Shown here in pieces: positions 8,721 to 17,161 of a stretch of 43,482 nucleotides of DNA. Made by a program: the position numbers and the translations under genes. Position 1 is the first letter of the stretch. Each line of letters begins with the position of its first letter. The notes under the pieces are model-generated. The model did no database searches and was not told the DNA's origin. It saw only the letters and a list, made by a program, of their open reading frames with translations. The stretch comes from Methanosaeta sp. PtaB.Bin018 (GTDB taxonomy: Archaea; Halobacteriota; Methanosarcinia; Methanotrichales; Methanotrichaceae): assembly GCA_002067755.1 (NCBI GenBank), contig MVQH01000057.1:1-43482 (forward strand), in the 5' to 3' direction.

Positions 8721-8736
8721 GAGAGAAACATCTCTC
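8721..8736 (-). promoter_or_regulatory. Perfect small hairpin in the fae-hps promoter/leader
   Basis: GAGAGA-AACA-TCTCTC forms a perfect 6-bp stem with a 4-base loop between the TATA-like site (8744-8736) and the GAGGTGA ribosome site. It could be an operator or a leader hairpin. Confidence 0.35.
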
Positions 8737-8768
8737 TATTAATCCTTTTTCCACACAACCCTTCAGCC

Positions 8769-9899
8769 CTAGATCCACTGCCAGTAGATCATGGGCGCAA
8801 GCGAGATCAGCGCTAGGCCCGTCACAAGCCTCATCCCTGCACGGTGGTCCTTGCGAAAAGCATCCACCTGCTCTGGGCTCATCCCCAGCGCGATGAAGCC
8901 TCCCAGGACGATGATCGGCAGGACGACGCCCAAGTTGAAGAAGAACAGACAGGCTGCACCTGCAAAATAGCTCTGGGATGATAGGAGATCCAGTATTGCG
9001 AGGTAGATGGCTCCCACGCACGGTGCCTTGACCAGGGAGAAGAGCGCCCCGATCAGGAAGTATGAGCTGAAACTGCCCCTGTCCACTCCTCTCTGGAAAT
9101 GATCGAGCGCCCAATCAGTCCGGAATAAGGATGCTTTTCCCCTGGCCAGCCGCACGGCGTCCAGCACCTGGGATAGGCCTGCCAGCAGTAGAAATGCACT
9201 CAGAGCATAGCGAAAGATGCTCGCCACTGCGTCCGTCGCAAGCAGCCGCTGCATGCCCAGGCCGAAGAGGAAGTACATTGTGAAGATGCCTAAAGAGAAG
9301 AACACCACCATCCTCACCATCTCGCGCTTGCGGCCTGTCGAGGAGAGCACCGATGCCGCCAAGAAGACCAGAATTCCCAGGAGGCAGGGGTTGAATCCCG
9401 CCACCAGCCCTGCGCCCAGGACTGCAAAGATCGTGTAAATGGAGAATTCCCGCAGATTCAGAGATGGGCCGTCTTCGATAATGCTCGGATTTGCGCTCTC
9501 ATTGCTCGGGATGGAGAAGACAGGGTTGAAACTGGGAGTCTGATTTGCCAGTGCTTCTCGAATCAACCTCTCGAGCAAGGCATCGTCCCCCTCATAATCC
9601 CTGTAGTTTATTACGCTCGTCCCAATGATGATCGCAGGGACATCCTTTGCTTTGTACTGCCCAATGATGCGATGGCCTTCATCGGAATAGTAATAGTGCC
9701 TGCTTATGTTGAGTGGTATCTCTTCTCCCACTTGGCCTAGCACTCTTTCTGCTGCTGCACACTTCGTGCAGCCAGGCGAATTGATGAGTATGACCTCGCT
9801 GGCGTCTTTGCCTTGTGCGAGGGTGGTGCTCGCTGCGGCCACGCCTGATATCAGAACCAGGGCAACTATGACCTTCAGGAGAGGCATGAGGGCGCGCAT
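8769..9899 (-). CDS. Exported thioredoxin-like domain fused to a CcdA/DsbD-type membrane thiol transporter
   Basis: Protein of 376 residues. After a signal segment (1-28) a small thioredoxin/glutaredoxin-like domain (about 34-115) carries SPGCTKC with Cys44 and Cys47 and the cis-proline segment KDVPAII. A linker is followed by a six-helix membrane domain in which GFNPCLLG (Cys172) and KAPCVGAI (Cys294) match the paired cysteines of CcdA/DsbD. These proteins carry reducing power from cytoplasmic thioredoxin to exported proteins; here donor and first acceptor are joined. A TATA box (9932-9924) lies close to ATG 9899, giving a very short leader. The adjacent exported rhodaneses with CxxC motifs are plausible clients, which is inference. 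Confidence 0.85.
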   Translation of the reverse strand: MRALMPLLKVIVALVLISGVAAASTTLAQGKDASEVILINSPGCTKCAAAERVLGQVGEEIPLNISRHYYYSDEGHRIIGQYKAKDVPAIIIGTSVINYRDYEGDDALLERLIREALANQTPSFNPVFSIPSNESANPSIIEDGPSLNLREFSIYTIFAVLGAGLVAGFNPCLLGILVFLAASVLSSTGRKREMVRMVVFFSLGIFTMYFLFGLGMQRLLATDAVASIFRYALSAFLLLAGLSQVLDAVRLARGKASLFRTDWALDHFQRGVDRGSFSSYFLIGALFSLVKAPCVGAIYLAILDLLSSQSYFAGAACLFFFNLGVVLPIIVLGGFIALGMSPEQVDAFRKDHRAGMRLVTGLALISLAPMIYWQWI

Positions 9900-9923
9900 C
9901 AGCTACCACATGGAATAGAACAG

Positions 9924-9932
9924 GTATAAAAA
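9924..9932 (-). promoter_or_regulatory. TATA box of the thioredoxin-CcdA gene
   Basis: TTTTTATAC on the minus strand, 25-33 bases before ATG 9899, the usual archaeal distance for a start at or just before the first codon. Confidence 0.55.
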
Positions 9933-9944
9933 GAAGATTCAGGT

Positions 9945-10508
9945 TCAACTGACATACTCAAGCACCGGTCGGCTCCCCGAAGATGCCCTGCTGGAAGCGA
10001 ACCCCACAGACGCGCCGTCCTCGGCCACCAGAGCTATGGAGTAGGGACAGCCTTCAGTGCAGATCTCAACTGCTTTCTTGATAAGTGGCGTGACGTCAAT
10101 CGTGTAGCTGCCCTCTTTGCTGATCTCCACAGACGCAGAGACGTCGGGATTGTATTCTGGCTTGTCATTCCAGGTCGCTGTATCGAAGGTCGCACCATGC
10201 ACCAGATACGCCCTTATCTCGCCTGGCTCCTTTACCTGGACTGCGTCGAGGGCCAATGTGGCAGACTGGATCTGCTCAGGCTTGAAGATTCCCTGGGAGC
10301 CAAAGAGGTTGACAAAACTCAGGTAAACCTCCTGAAAGGACTTGCCATCCTCGGATGCTGCCCAGAGAGTATCATTATCGCTGAAGCTCTGGTCTATGTA
10401 GTTCGCATCCACATAAGTTTCGACATCCGTATTCGCTTTGAAGCTGCCAGCCTCGGCTGACGCCGCAAGCAGCAGGAATAGACCGATAAGAGCATACGAT
10501 GATCTCAA
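9945..10508 (-). CDS. Secreted DNRLRE-domain (CBM96-like) protein
   Basis: From TTG 10508 the product has 187 residues: signal peptide MRSSYALIGLFLLLAASAEA, then one beta-sandwich domain. The pattern of a set-off strand with YVDANYIDQSFSDN, SFVNL, ATLALDAV, TFDTATWNDKP, ITVDVTPLI-like SYTIDVTPLIKKAV and SRPVLEYV at the end is that of DNRLRE domains found in archaeal and bacterial surface proteins, often beside carbohydrate-active modules. The frame opens earlier at 10532, but GGAGG lies 8 bases before TTG 10508, and only that start gives a clean signal peptide. No catalytic residues are apparent. It is divergent from the NosD-like gene. Confidence 0.75.
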   Translation of the reverse strand: MRSSYALIGLFLLLAASAEAGSFKANTDVETYVDANYIDQSFSDNDTLWAASEDGKSFQEVYLSFVNLFGSQGIFKPEQIQSATLALDAVQVKEPGEIRAYLVHGATFDTATWNDKPEYNPDVSASVEISKEGSYTIDVTPLIKKAVEICTEGCPYSIALVAEDGASVGFASSRASSGSRPVLEYVS

Positions 10509-10566
10509 AGTTAATTCCTCCAATGACACCATCTCTCATATGGTAAAAAGGCTTATGTTCATATGC

Positions 10567-10575
10567 CACTTATAT
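10567..10575 (-). promoter_or_regulatory. Possible TATA box for the DNRLRE gene
   Basis: CATATAAG on the minus strand, about 60 bases before TTG 10508, leaving room for the GGAGG site in a leader of about 35 bases. Confidence 0.4.
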
Positions 10576-10606
10576 GGACGATCTCTCATCTATATGACTG
10601 CGTTAG

Positions 10607-10615
10607 CTTTATTAA
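10607..10615 (+). promoter_or_regulatory. Possible TATA box for the NosD-like/rhodanese/protease cluster
   Basis: CTTTATTAA, about 25 bases before a predicted start near 10636, with the GGTGGTC ribosome site and TTG 10649 following. Confidence 0.5.
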
Positions 10616-10648
10616 CATCTCGACTGCTCTTGGTCTTTGGGTGGTCGC

Positions 10649-12088
10649 TTGAGAACTACAGCCCTTTGCATCGCAGGCATAGCATTGCTAATTTGCGTCA
10701 TCGCAGACGGCGCGACGATACAGGTGAGTTCGAACTTACAAGCTGCGATAGATGCAGCCTCCCCCGGCGATACACTTCAGGTGGCTCATGGCGTATACGA
10801 CAAAATAACAATCCAAAAGAGCATAAACCTGGTGGGCAATGGCGCAACCATTCGGGCAGGCAGCAGAGATGCCTGCGTGAGCATCGAGGCCGACGACGTC
10901 CTCATCACAGGTTTCCAGGTCCGTGATGGCTTTTATGGGATAAAGCTCAACAGCGTGAAGGGCTGCAGGGTCTCCAATAACACAGTAATTCGATGCACTC
11001 AGCCGGGCATTGCCTTGCTATTCTCCGATGGAAATATCATCACGGGAAACAATGCCAGTTTCAACGGCCTGGGAGGCGAGGGCTGGTATGGAATCTACCT
11101 CTCCAACTCAGATGACAACCTCATCGCGAACAATGTTGCATATGGCAACGGTGCTTATGGCATAAACCTCTTCCCATCATGTAATAACAACACAATCAGA
11201 GGAAACGTGCTTCAGGGCAACATGTACGGGCTCTACATGTTCACCAACTGTGCAAAGAATCGCATTGAGTTCAACGATATGTCGAAGAACACCAATTCAG
11301 GCCTCGATCTGCGCTTCAACTGCACAGACAACATAATCCTCAACAATACCATTGAGAGGAATGTCGTGGCCGGCGTGACCCTCATGGAATCGGGCCGAAA
11401 TACCATAGAAGGAAACCTGATCAGTGGAAATGGCCGCTACGGACTGCAGGTGCAGGGCAAGTCAGATAATAATATAATTTCCTACAACAACATCTCAGAA
11501 AGCCAGACTGGCATATTCGTGGAGTCAAGCGGAAATATGATCTACGGCAACAGCATTCTGGACAATGTGGTTCAGGCAGAGGACAGGGGCAAGAACGCCT
11601 GGAATGCGAACTATCCGAAAGGCGGCAACCTTTGGAGCGACTACCAGGGAAAGGATGAGATGGCAGGCCCAGGCCAGGACATCTCCGGGAAGGACGGCTT
11701 TGGCGATGAGCCCTACCAGATAAATGAGGTGGCAAAAGACGATTACCCTATCATGGGCAATCAGATCAAGCAGATCAGCGTCATGGACAAGAGCCTCTCC
11801 CCGCAAGATGCAAAAGTTGGCGACAGCATTGCAGTAATGGCAAAGTTGAGATCGAAATATGCGCTTTCTCAGGTTGCAGTGCACGCCTTCCAATCGGGAA
11901 AAGAGGCAAAAGGCTACGCGAGGCTGGTCTTGTCTGAGGATTCCTACAAGGGCACATTCCCCACAGCCCTTCTCGATCCAGGAGAGTATGATATCGTCCT
12001 GAGTGCGAGGGACTCGCGTGGATATGAGCTGCAGGAGACATTAGGCAGCATAACGGTCAGATCAAGGAGTGGTTTTGCCTCATCATAG
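10649..12088 (+). CDS. Exported NosD-like right-handed beta-helix protein with C-terminal beta-sandwich module
   Basis: About 479 residues. A signal peptide (LRTTALCIAGIALLICVIADG) is followed by the NosD opening IQVSSNLQAAIDAASPGDTLQVAHGVY, then about ten parallel beta-helix turns rich in asparagine (NTIRGN, NNTIERN, NTIEGNLISGN). A NosD-type end GNLWSDYQGKD...DGFGDEPYQI...DDYPIM follows. The last 95 residues form a separate module (KVGDSIAVMAK ... YKGTFPTALLDPGEYDIVL), which looks like those of the neighbouring rhodanese and protease. Such proteins bind or cut surface polysaccharide; no catalytic site is clear. TTG 10649 lies after GGTGGTC; an upstream TTG 10637 has no ribosome site. The rhodanese gene follows at 5 bp. 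Confidence 0.82.
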   Translation: MRTTALCIAGIALLICVIADGATIQVSSNLQAAIDAASPGDTLQVAHGVYDKITIQKSINLVGNGATIRAGSRDACVSIEADDVLITGFQVRDGFYGIKLNSVKGCRVSNNTVIRCTQPGIALLFSDGNIITGNNASFNGLGGEGWYGIYLSNSDDNLIANNVAYGNGAYGINLFPSCNNNTIRGNVLQGNMYGLYMFTNCAKNRIEFNDMSKNTNSGLDLRFNCTDNIILNNTIERNVVAGVTLMESGRNTIEGNLISGNGRYGLQVQGKSDNNIISYNNISESQTGIFVESSGNMIYGNSILDNVVQAEDRGKNAWNANYPKGGNLWSDYQGKDEMAGPGQDISGKDGFGDEPYQINEVAKDDYPIMGNQIKQISVMDKSLSPQDAKVGDSIAVMAKLRSKYALSQVAVHAFQSGKEAKGYARLVLSEDSYKGTFPTALLDPGEYDIVLSARDSRGYELQETLGSITVRSRSGFASS

Positions 12089-12093
12089 GTCAA

Positions 12094-13185
12094 GTGAGGA
12101 AAATGGGGAGATTTATGATATCATCTAAATTTTGTTTATTGGGAGTGGGCATTTTTGCACTGGCCGCACTATTGGTGCTGGCCGGTTGCGCAGTGGCGAG
12201 CAATGAATACGGTTGCGATGCCTGCCAGGATTCCGGCTGGTCGGGCGAGGCAAAGCTGGACGAGATAGGAAACCCGAACGCTGGCGCAACATCTCAGATA
12301 CTTCCGGGCCTCAGCACAGTCCAGAAATCCAGGGTCGCCAAGTGGAATCAACCTCTTCACGGCTTTGCTGATGAGCAGAAAAACGTCTCACAGGCCGCTG
12401 CACCAGCCATGGACAGGCCTAGGATGAACGAGGCCATGCGCAGTGACGCCGCCAAAGAGATGCTCGTACCAATAGAGGATGTCTCGGAGACGGATATACT
12501 GCTCGACATCAGCGAGAGCGCGAAAGAGCACATCCATGGATCAATTGCCATTCCTTACACCGAATTCCTGATCAATGGTACTTTTGTAAAATCCCAGGCT
12601 GAGCTTGTCGAGATCCTGGGAGATGCTGGGATTTCCCGCGATGATTCTGTTGTGATATACGGCGAATGCATGCCATGTGGAGGAGGGCCGGCTCCTGCAA
12701 CCTTCGCATATTGGATCATGAGATCTCTGGGCCAGGAAAATGTCAGGGTGATGGATGGAAACGTATCCGACTGGGCTGCAGCCGGAAGGCCAACTGCCAG
12801 TGATACATCCATAAAACCTCAGAAGACATACACTGCCAATGTCACGTCTGAGTTCACAGCCACATACGATTATGTGAAGAGCGGAAAGGCTCAGATCGTC
12901 GATGCCAGAACGATTCAGGAGTTTGGCGCGGGGTCCATACCAGGGTCCATTAACATTCCCAATGAGAGCGTTGTCAGCGGCAGCAAGATCAAGGACGAGG
13001 CAAAGCTGGAGAGGATCTTTGGCATCCTGAACAAAGATCAACCTGTTGTGGTCTTCACCAATACGGGCGTCAAAGCATCTGTTGTCTGGTTCTCTTTGAA
13101 GCTTCTGGGCTATGACGCAAAACTTTACTCCTATGAAGACTGGTTGTACCACCAGGAGACAGAAGGGAATGCGACCAATGTCTAA
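12094..13185 (+). CDS. Exported two-domain rhodanese-like protein (copy 1)
   Basis: About 363 residues from GTG 12094; ATG 12115, after GGGGAG, is an equally good start. The signal segment ends in LLVLAGC, a lipobox-like site (Cys32). Just after lies CDAC (41-44). Domain 1 (about 125-232) has VVIYGECMPCGGGPAPAT with Cys192 and Cys195 in the active loop and VRVMDGNVSDW. Domain 2 (about 250-352) has QIVDARTIQEFGAGSIPGSINIP but the loop FTNTGVKAS (321-329), so it has no catalytic cysteine. In animal rhodanese the active cysteine is in domain 2, so the arrangement is reversed. It may carry sulfane sulfur or act as a thiol oxidoreductase outside the cell. Overlaps nothing; 11 bp to the paralogue. 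Confidence 0.82.
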   Translation: MRKMGRFMISSKFCLLGVGIFALAALLVLAGCAVASNEYGCDACQDSGWSGEAKLDEIGNPNAGATSQILPGLSTVQKSRVAKWNQPLHGFADEQKNVSQAAAPAMDRPRMNEAMRSDAAKEMLVPIEDVSETDILLDISESAKEHIHGSIAIPYTEFLINGTFVKSQAELVEILGDAGISRDDSVVIYGECMPCGGGPAPATFAYWIMRSLGQENVRVMDGNVSDWAAAGRPTASDTSIKPQKTYTANVTSEFTATYDYVKSGKAQIVDARTIQEFGAGSIPGSINIPNESVVSGSKIKDEAKLERIFGILNKDQPVVVFTNTGVKASVVWFSLKLLGYDAKLYSYEDWLYHQETEGNATNV

Positions 13186-13196
13186 GAGGAGGGTGC

Positions 13197-14690
13197 ATGA
13201 GGATAATTAGAGCAGCAGAATGCATTGTATTATCATCGCTAATAGCTGCAGCCCTGATCTTTTGTGCCTTTGCAGAATGCTCTGTTTGCAAAGGTGGCTC
13301 GCCATCAGCTCAGCAGGATGTGCTGAGTTCCGAGTGGGCGGCATTTCTCGGAGATGAGCCTGCAAACTCAAGCTGGGTTTACACCGCCACCGACGATCCC
13401 ATCTTGACCGCAATGAGCGCTGTGAGCGAAGGCGCATCCACCAATGGCGAGAATAGCATCACAGACGCAAGAAGCCCTGGCTTCGCATCTGTGCTCGTCC
13501 CAATAGCAAACGCCAGCAGCTCAGGGGTGATTCTGGACATCAGCCCCAACTCAACTGAGTACATCCCGGGAGCAATAAACATCCCCTACACCAAATTCCT
13601 GGAAGCCGGTGGAGCCCTCAAGCCGGTTTTGGAGATGGCCAAGGTACTGGGTGATGCGGGCATATCTGAGAATGATGATGTGCTGATTTATGGCGAATGC
13701 CAGCCATGCGGCGGCGGACCGTCAGCTGCGACATACGTTTACTGGATCATGAAGTATCTTGGGCATGAGAGGGTGAGGTTGCTGGATGGCGGGATCGATG
13801 ACTGGGTGGCTGCAAAGCAGCCCACAGCTGCAAAGCCCAGTGCGCTTCCCAAGAAGAACTACACCGCCACGATAAATTCCAACCTTCTGGCCACATACGA
13901 GTATGTTCGCAGTGGGGCTGCCCAGATCGTAGACGCCAGGACTGCAGAGGAGGTCAGCGCAGGCTCGATTCCAGGGGCCGTCAATATACCTTATGATAGC
14001 GTTCTGAATGGCAAGAAGATAAAGGACGAAGCTGAATTGGAAAAGCTGTTCGTCCCCCTTAGCAAGAGCAAGCCCGTGGTAGTTTACACAAACACCGGGG
14101 TCAAGGCGTCCATGGTCTGGTTCGCCCTCTCGCTCCTGGGGTATGACGCAAGAATATACTCTTGGCAGGACTGGACGGCAAATTTGCCCAGGCTTGATAT
14201 CGACATCCAAGAGGCAAAAGCTCAGCCAAACCCTGCGAAGATCGGAGATGCGGTTCAGATAACAGTCACCTTTGTGCAGGAGATGCAGACAGCAGACGGC
14301 AACGAGACGCCTGAGCGCAACGAGACTGTGCTGACTGTCAAGGGATGTGCAACCTGTGGATTTGGCTCGCCGCAGGGATTCGCAGACCTCAGCAGCACAA
14401 ATGGCGTGGTGCAGATTGGATCCAGCACAAAGGCCCAACAGGGCGCCTCTGACGATGGCTTCAAGGTCACAGCGAAGGTAAAAAGCCAGGCAGGAGCTAC
14501 TGTCTCCAGCGTCATCATGAAGCGCGTGTCAGGAGATGAGTTCGCTGGATTTTGGAATGCAAACGTCGCCGCAGGAACGTACAGGGTGGACATCGTGGCC
14601 TCCGCCAGTGAGGTCACCAAGACGTTCACAGACGTGCTGGAGATACAGGTCACGGGCACCAGTAAATATAAGAATCTTAAAAGTCAATAG
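13197..14690 (+). CDS. Exported two-domain rhodanese-like protein (copy 2) with C-terminal module
   Basis: 497 residues, ATG 13197 after a strong GAGGAGGGTG site. Signal peptide ends near residue 27 and is followed at once by CSVC (28-31). Domain 1 (about 100-210) has VLIYGECQPCGGGPSAAT with Cys168 and Cys171; domain 2 (about 225-328) has YTNTGVKAS (297-305) without cysteine. The extra C-terminal 165 residues open with NPAKIGDAVQITVTF, hold a third pair CATC (384-387), and end FAGFWNANVAAGTYRVDIVAS, a beta-sandwich module like that of the neighbouring proteins. A tandem duplicate of the preceding gene that has gained this tail. Sulfur transfer or thiol exchange at the cell surface is inferred. 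Confidence 0.82.
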   Translation: MRIIRAAECIVLSSLIAAALIFCAFAECSVCKGGSPSAQQDVLSSEWAAFLGDEPANSSWVYTATDDPILTAMSAVSEGASTNGENSITDARSPGFASVLVPIANASSSGVILDISPNSTEYIPGAINIPYTKFLEAGGALKPVLEMAKVLGDAGISENDDVLIYGECQPCGGGPSAATYVYWIMKYLGHERVRLLDGGIDDWVAAKQPTAAKPSALPKKNYTATINSNLLATYEYVRSGAAQIVDARTAEEVSAGSIPGAVNIPYDSVLNGKKIKDEAELEKLFVPLSKSKPVVVYTNTGVKASMVWFALSLLGYDARIYSWQDWTANLPRLDIDIQEAKAQPNPAKIGDAVQITVTFVQEMQTADGNETPERNETVLTVKGCATCGFGSPQGFADLSSTNGVVQIGSSTKAQQGASDDGFKVTAKVKSQAGATVSSVIMKRVSGDEFAGFWNANVAAGTYRVDIVASASEVTKTFTDVLEIQVTGTSKYKNLKSQ

Positions 14691-14702
14691 TGGGAGTCTG
14701 GT

Positions 14703-16571
14703 GTGAACTCCAGCTCCTTGATTTGTGCTCTCCTTCTGGCCAGCCTAGTTAGCCTTGCTCTTGCAATGCCCCAGTACAACCCACTTGAGAACAAGGCGAC
14801 GGTCTGGTTCCAGAAGGAGTACAACAATTATCTCAGGCCAAGCTCGAATGACAGCATGCCGCCGGTCATCTACAGCGTGAGCGTGACCCCCTCTGTGCTC
14901 AAGACGGGAGACCCAAGGAGCGAGATCAATGCCTTCGTTTACGATTCTGTAGGATTGGAGATGGTCTATGCAGACGTGGGCAGTCGCATGAACCTCATGC
15001 TGGATTTGGACAAAGACGGCAGATACACTGGCTACTGCGGATCTAACCTGCCTCCGGGAAATTACAAAGTGACCATAGTTGCCATTGACAAAGCAGGAAA
15101 CGCCGCCAAAGACGAGTCCAGGAGCATCACCATTCGCGATCCCAATGATCTCAATGGCAATGGCATAGAGGACAGCCTGGAGAGGGAGAGGGCCAGGGAC
15201 ATGAAGGTCATCGTCCTTCATGATGGCAACCTGAGCGGCGTGGCATCAGGGCAAGGAGGAGAGAGGTTAAAAATTCTGCCGGGCAGCGCCATGACCGTCT
15301 CTAGGGACAGCCTGGAGAAGATCTCCAAGATCAAGGGCGTCAAGGGCATCTACAAGGACCAGAAGCTGAAGGTCCTTGGCGCACAGGGAGGGGCTTCGCC
15401 GGCGGCGTCCTCAGTCGATGACCCAAGGAAGAAGAGAGAGAGCTTGACAGGAGAGGGAGTGGTTGTTGCCCTCATCGATACTGGGGCTGACCCAAATCAT
15501 GAGGTCCTGGAGGGAAAGATCGTGGCCTTCAAGGACTTCGTGAACAACCAGAGTGCGCCGTATGATGATAATGGACACGGCACTCACTGTGCCAGCCTCA
15601 TATCCGGAGACGATGGGATTGGGGTCGCACCTGGGTCGAGACTGGTGGTGGTGAAGGTCATGGACAGGGATGGAGCATGCTACTTATCGGATGCCTTGAA
15701 GGCCCTGGACTGGTGCCTGGAGAATAAGGATCGTTATGGGATAAAGGTAATATCATTTAGCGTTGGCGGTGAGAGCCCAAATGAAGGATCATCCCTCCTC
15801 GATGAGGCCTGCAACAAGATGGTCGATGAAGGGCTGGTCATGTGCGTTGCGGCTGGAAACTCCGGCCCAGCGCCAAGCTCTATCGTAGTTCCAGGAGATG
15901 CGAGCAAGGTGATAACAGTGGGGGCCATCGACTCAAGTGGCTCTATATTCGAGCAATCCTCACGCGGACCTGTATCAAGCGGTGAGATCAAGCCCGATTT
16001 GGTGACCATAGGCGTGGACGTGGTCTCGGCACTGGCAGGTTCCAAGAATGGCTTGAGCTCCATGAGCGGCACCTCCATGGCGGTCCCTCAGGTCTCGGGA
16101 GCATCTTGTATCCTGCTGGAGGCTCAGAGCGGCCTTATGCCTGCAGATGTGAAGAGGATGCTTCTCAAGACTGCAGACGACCTGGGCAGGGCAGGGCCAG
16201 ATGACGTATACGGCTACGGAGCTCTGAATTTGACAAATGCACTGAAGAGCGCGCAGACTGCACCAGAGAAGCTGTCTGCGCCCGTTCTGGAGAGCGTGAA
16301 GCTGAACAGAAATGAAGCTCATGTTGGAGATCCAGTGATGATCGAGGCAAGCGCCATTGGAGATCTGAAGGCGATCAATTCGAACATCATTGGGCCGGAC
16401 AGGACGCTTGAGATACCAATGGACGACTTTGACGGCAATGGCATTTACTCAGCTCGCTGGGAGACGAGCTTCTGGACGCCTGGAGACTACCAGGTCCAGG
16501 TCAATTTGCAGGGGAGGTTCGGAGAGGTGGACTTCAGGGCGGTCCCTTTCCGTCTTCTGGCAAAACAATGA
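14703..16571 (+). CDS. Secreted subtilisin-like (S8) serine protease with flanking beta-sandwich modules
   Basis: 622 residues from GTG 14703. Order: signal peptide (1-21); N-terminal module 53-145 (LKTGDPR ... GRYTGYC..LPPGNYKVTIVA); a pro-domain-like segment 166-225 (MKVIVLHDG...GVKGIYKDQKLKVL); the S8 catalytic domain 248-510 with Asp259 (ALIDTGADPNH), His292 (NGHGTHCA), oxyanion Asn386 (AAGNSGP) and Ser458 (SGTSMAVPQ); C-terminal module about 525-620 (HVGDPVMIEAS...WTPGDYQVQV). All catalytic residues are present, so it should be an active secreted peptidase. It is last of four plus-strand exported-protein genes with 5-12-bp gaps, so probably co-expressed. Its target is unknown; neighbours with related modules are candidates. 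Confidence 0.92.
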   Translation: MNSSSLICALLLASLVSLALAMPQYNPLENKATVWFQKEYNNYLRPSSNDSMPPVIYSVSVTPSVLKTGDPRSEINAFVYDSVGLEMVYADVGSRMNLMLDLDKDGRYTGYCGSNLPPGNYKVTIVAIDKAGNAAKDESRSITIRDPNDLNGNGIEDSLERERARDMKVIVLHDGNLSGVASGQGGERLKILPGSAMTVSRDSLEKISKIKGVKGIYKDQKLKVLGAQGGASPAASSVDDPRKKRESLTGEGVVVALIDTGADPNHEVLEGKIVAFKDFVNNQSAPYDDNGHGTHCASLISGDDGIGVAPGSRLVVVKVMDRDGACYLSDALKALDWCLENKDRYGIKVISFSVGGESPNEGSSLLDEACNKMVDEGLVMCVAAGNSGPAPSSIVVPGDASKVITVGAIDSSGSIFEQSSRGPVSSGEIKPDLVTIGVDVVSALAGSKNGLSSMSGTSMAVPQVSGASCILLEAQSGLMPADVKRMLLKTADDLGRAGPDDVYGYGALNLTNALKSAQTAPEKLSAPVLESVKLNRNEAHVGDPVMIEASAIGDLKAINSNIIGPDRTLEIPMDDFDGNGIYSARWETSFWTPGDYQVQVNLQGRFGEVDFRAVPFRLLAKQ

Positions 16572-16578
16572 GGCTGGT

Positions 16579-17124
16579 ATGTCTTTAGAGGAGATTGCAA
16601 GATTTGGCAGGAAAGTGATCGCCTCTGGCCTTACCAGCTCCAGGTTCGGGAACATAAGCATTCTTCAGGGCGACAAGATACTCATAACCTGCACGGGCTC
16701 GATGCTGGATGAGCTGGATTCGAGCCAGATCGTGGCAGTGGATCTGATGTGCCAGTGCGATCTCGATAAAATAGCGAGCAGTGAGACCTGCGTTCATAGG
16801 GCCATCTACCAGAGCCACCCTTGTGGCGCTGTCATCCACACACACTCTCCTTATGCTGTGGCCCTATCTTTGCTGGAGAAGGATGCTGTGTCGCCAATAG
16901 ACAGCGAGGGAGTTGCCTTTTTGGGCAGTATGCCGATAGTAGAGGGCGGCTTTGGAACGGAGGGGCTCGCGCTGTCAGTATCTGCGGCGCTGAAGTCTCA
17001 CAGGGCATGCATTGCTCGCGGCCATGGAGTCTTTGCAGCTGGCGAATCATTGAGCGAGGCGTATGCAGCCGTCTGCATGGCCGAGCACAGCGCTCAGGTC
17101 AGATATCTGGTGAAGAGCTATTAG
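16579..17124 (+). CDS. Class II aldolase/adducin family protein (fuculose-1-phosphate aldolase type)
   Basis: 181 residues from ATG 16579, preceded by GAGG at 5 bases; the frame is open further upstream inside the protease gene, but that part is a shadow. SSRFGNISI, TGSMLDEL, HRAIYQ, VIHTHSPYAVAL (two zinc histidines), DSEGVAFLG and ARGHGVFAAG (third histidine) are the family's metal site. Homologues in methanogens cleave fuculose 1-phosphate to lactaldehyde, a proposed source of lactate for coenzyme F420, and some act on methylthioribulose phosphate. The precise substrate is not readable from sequence. It starts 7 bp after the protease stop, but the function looks unrelated to that cluster. 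Confidence 0.88.
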   Translation: MSLEEIARFGRKVIASGLTSSRFGNISILQGDKILITCTGSMLDELDSSQIVAVDLMCQCDLDKIASSETCVHRAIYQSHPCGAVIHTHSPYAVALSLLEKDAVSPIDSEGVAFLGSMPIVEGGFGTEGLALSVSAALKSHRACIARGHGVFAAGESLSEAYAAVCMAEHSAQVRYLVKSY

Positions 17125-17132
17125 GGGAAAAA

Positions 17133-17140
17133 TTTATATC
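17133..17140 (+). promoter_or_regulatory. TATA box upstream of hairpin and M50 protease gene
   Basis: TTTATATC preceded by a purine-rich GGGGAAAAA (BRE-like), immediately after the aldolase stop. Predicted start near 17160-17163, exactly where the long inverted repeat begins. Confidence 0.6.
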
Positions 17141-17161
17141 TTTACCACCACTCCTTTTAGA

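Noticed and set aside
16390-16578. N-terminal extension of the class II aldolase
   Set aside because: It overlaps the protease gene in another frame; ATG 16579 has its own ribosome site and fits the family length.
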